DNA from: Marilutibacter maris
Lineage (GTDB): Bacteria > Pseudomonadota > Gammaproteobacteria > Xanthomonadales > Xanthomonadaceae
Assembly: GCF_006546735.2 (NCBI RefSeq)
Contig: NZ_VICD02000165.1
Coordinates: 1-43,071, forward strand
DNA: 43,071 nt
Reading direction: 5' to 3'
In this document: one piece after another, positions 42,951 through 43,071 of the stretch
Layout of the letters: every line of letters starts with the position of its first letter
Position numbering within the stretch: position 1 is the stretch's first letter
Notes under the pieces: generated by a model
The model's database searches: none
Told to the model about the DNA's origin: nothing
What the model saw: the letters and a program-made list of their open reading frames with translations, nothing else
Translations under genes and position numbers: made by a program

Positions 42951-43071
42951 AACGATATCCGGCTGCGCGCGGATATCTCCCAAAGTTTGCTTCGCAAACC
43001 TTGGGCCCCGCCGTTGCGCTTCCACACCCCCATTCGCGCCTGCGGCGCGAATCGCCCCCTGACTCAGGGGG
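42951..43071 (+). repeat. Composite element copy 5, reaching the window end
   Basis: This begins aacgatatccgg like the interior of copy 1, keeps the GATATCCGG/CCGGATATC-type hairpin in a slightly diverged form and all downstream hairpins, and ends at the last base in CTGACTCAGGGGG. It is in tandem with copy 4, the two sharing the intervening CTGACTCAG palindrome. The right terminal extension CTGGG, if present, lies outside the window. The 277-bp stretch 42795-43071 contains no gene. Confidence 0.8.

Noticed and set aside
42880-43062. Short open frames inside composite repeats (also 2761-2955, 2784-3017, 7004-7381 and 42688-42906)
   Set aside because: They translate hairpin repeat sequence, recur only because the repeat recurs, and have no ribosome-binding sites. 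They are repeat artefacts.
42813-43071. A possible CRISPR-like repeat array at the window end
   Set aside because: Repeats are over 100 bp, palindromic and contiguous, with no unique spacers and no cas genes.

Overview
The window is about 43 kb of very GC-rich, gene-dense chromosome. The cys gene order, the TonB/PiuC iron cluster, the dispersed GTAG-type REP hairpins and the protein sequences fit a gammaproteobacterium of the Xanthomonadaceae/Lysobacteraceae (Lysobacter/Luteimonas-like). That is a judgement from protein and repeat character; no rRNA or marker tree is available. I saw no tRNA, rRNA, CRISPR array, prophage or insertion sequence transposase.

Layout. 1-0.8 kb: an ECF sigma factor translationally coupled to a truncated membrane protein, probably its anti-sigma factor. 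0.9-2.7 kb: the peptidoglycan-recycling pair amgK-murU. 2.7-3.1 kb: palindromic repeats. 3.1-17.9 kb: an assimilatory sulfate reduction and cysteine block: cysG-cysK (minus) divergent from cysB (plus), then cysJ-cysI-cysH (minus) divergent from a TauE/SafE exporter gene, cysD and a fused cysNC (plus). A WD40 protein and a HAF-repeat lipoprotein sit inside this block between repeats. cysG and cysJ share a promoter-like element. 18-21 kb: an M20 peptidase, a secreted ComEA-like helix-hairpin-helix protein behind an 18-bp perfect palindrome, and a HutD-family protein.

21-29.3 kb: a Fur-type iron block. It holds a Fiu-like catecholate receptor, PiuC, a PepSY membrane protein, a DUF2271 protein with a canonical ApbE flavinylation motif, a DUF4198 protein, ApbE itself and a membrane-anchored CysJ-like NADPH flavoreductase. 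Together they look like a transmembrane electron chain from cytosolic NADPH to a covalently flavinylated periplasmic protein, plausibly for ferric-siderophore reduction. Two near-identical Fur-box-like sites flank its two transcription units. 29.4-36.4 kb: a Rieske ferredoxin, a GNAT acetyltransferase, repeats, and a suf operon (sufR-sufB-LprI-like gene-sufC-sufD-sufS) with a 25-bp inverted-repeat operator. An LprI/DUF1311 gene is embedded by ATGA overlap.

36.5-42.8 kb: a SET-domain protein with a poly-lysine tail, 3-hydroxybutyrate dehydrogenase plus a patatin-like phospholipase, a DUF5916 outer-membrane protein, a PIN-domain protein and a CxxC carboxymuconolactone-decarboxylase-family protein. 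The window ends in two tandem copies of a composite repeat that also occurs at 2.8, 7.0 and 30.4 kb.

Biologically, the window links sulfate to cysteine (cys genes), cysteine sulfur and imported iron to Fe-S clusters (suf, Fiu/PepSY), and back to the siroheme/4Fe-4S sulfite reductase. Start codons were chosen by family alignment from memory, ATGA overlaps and ribosome-binding sites.
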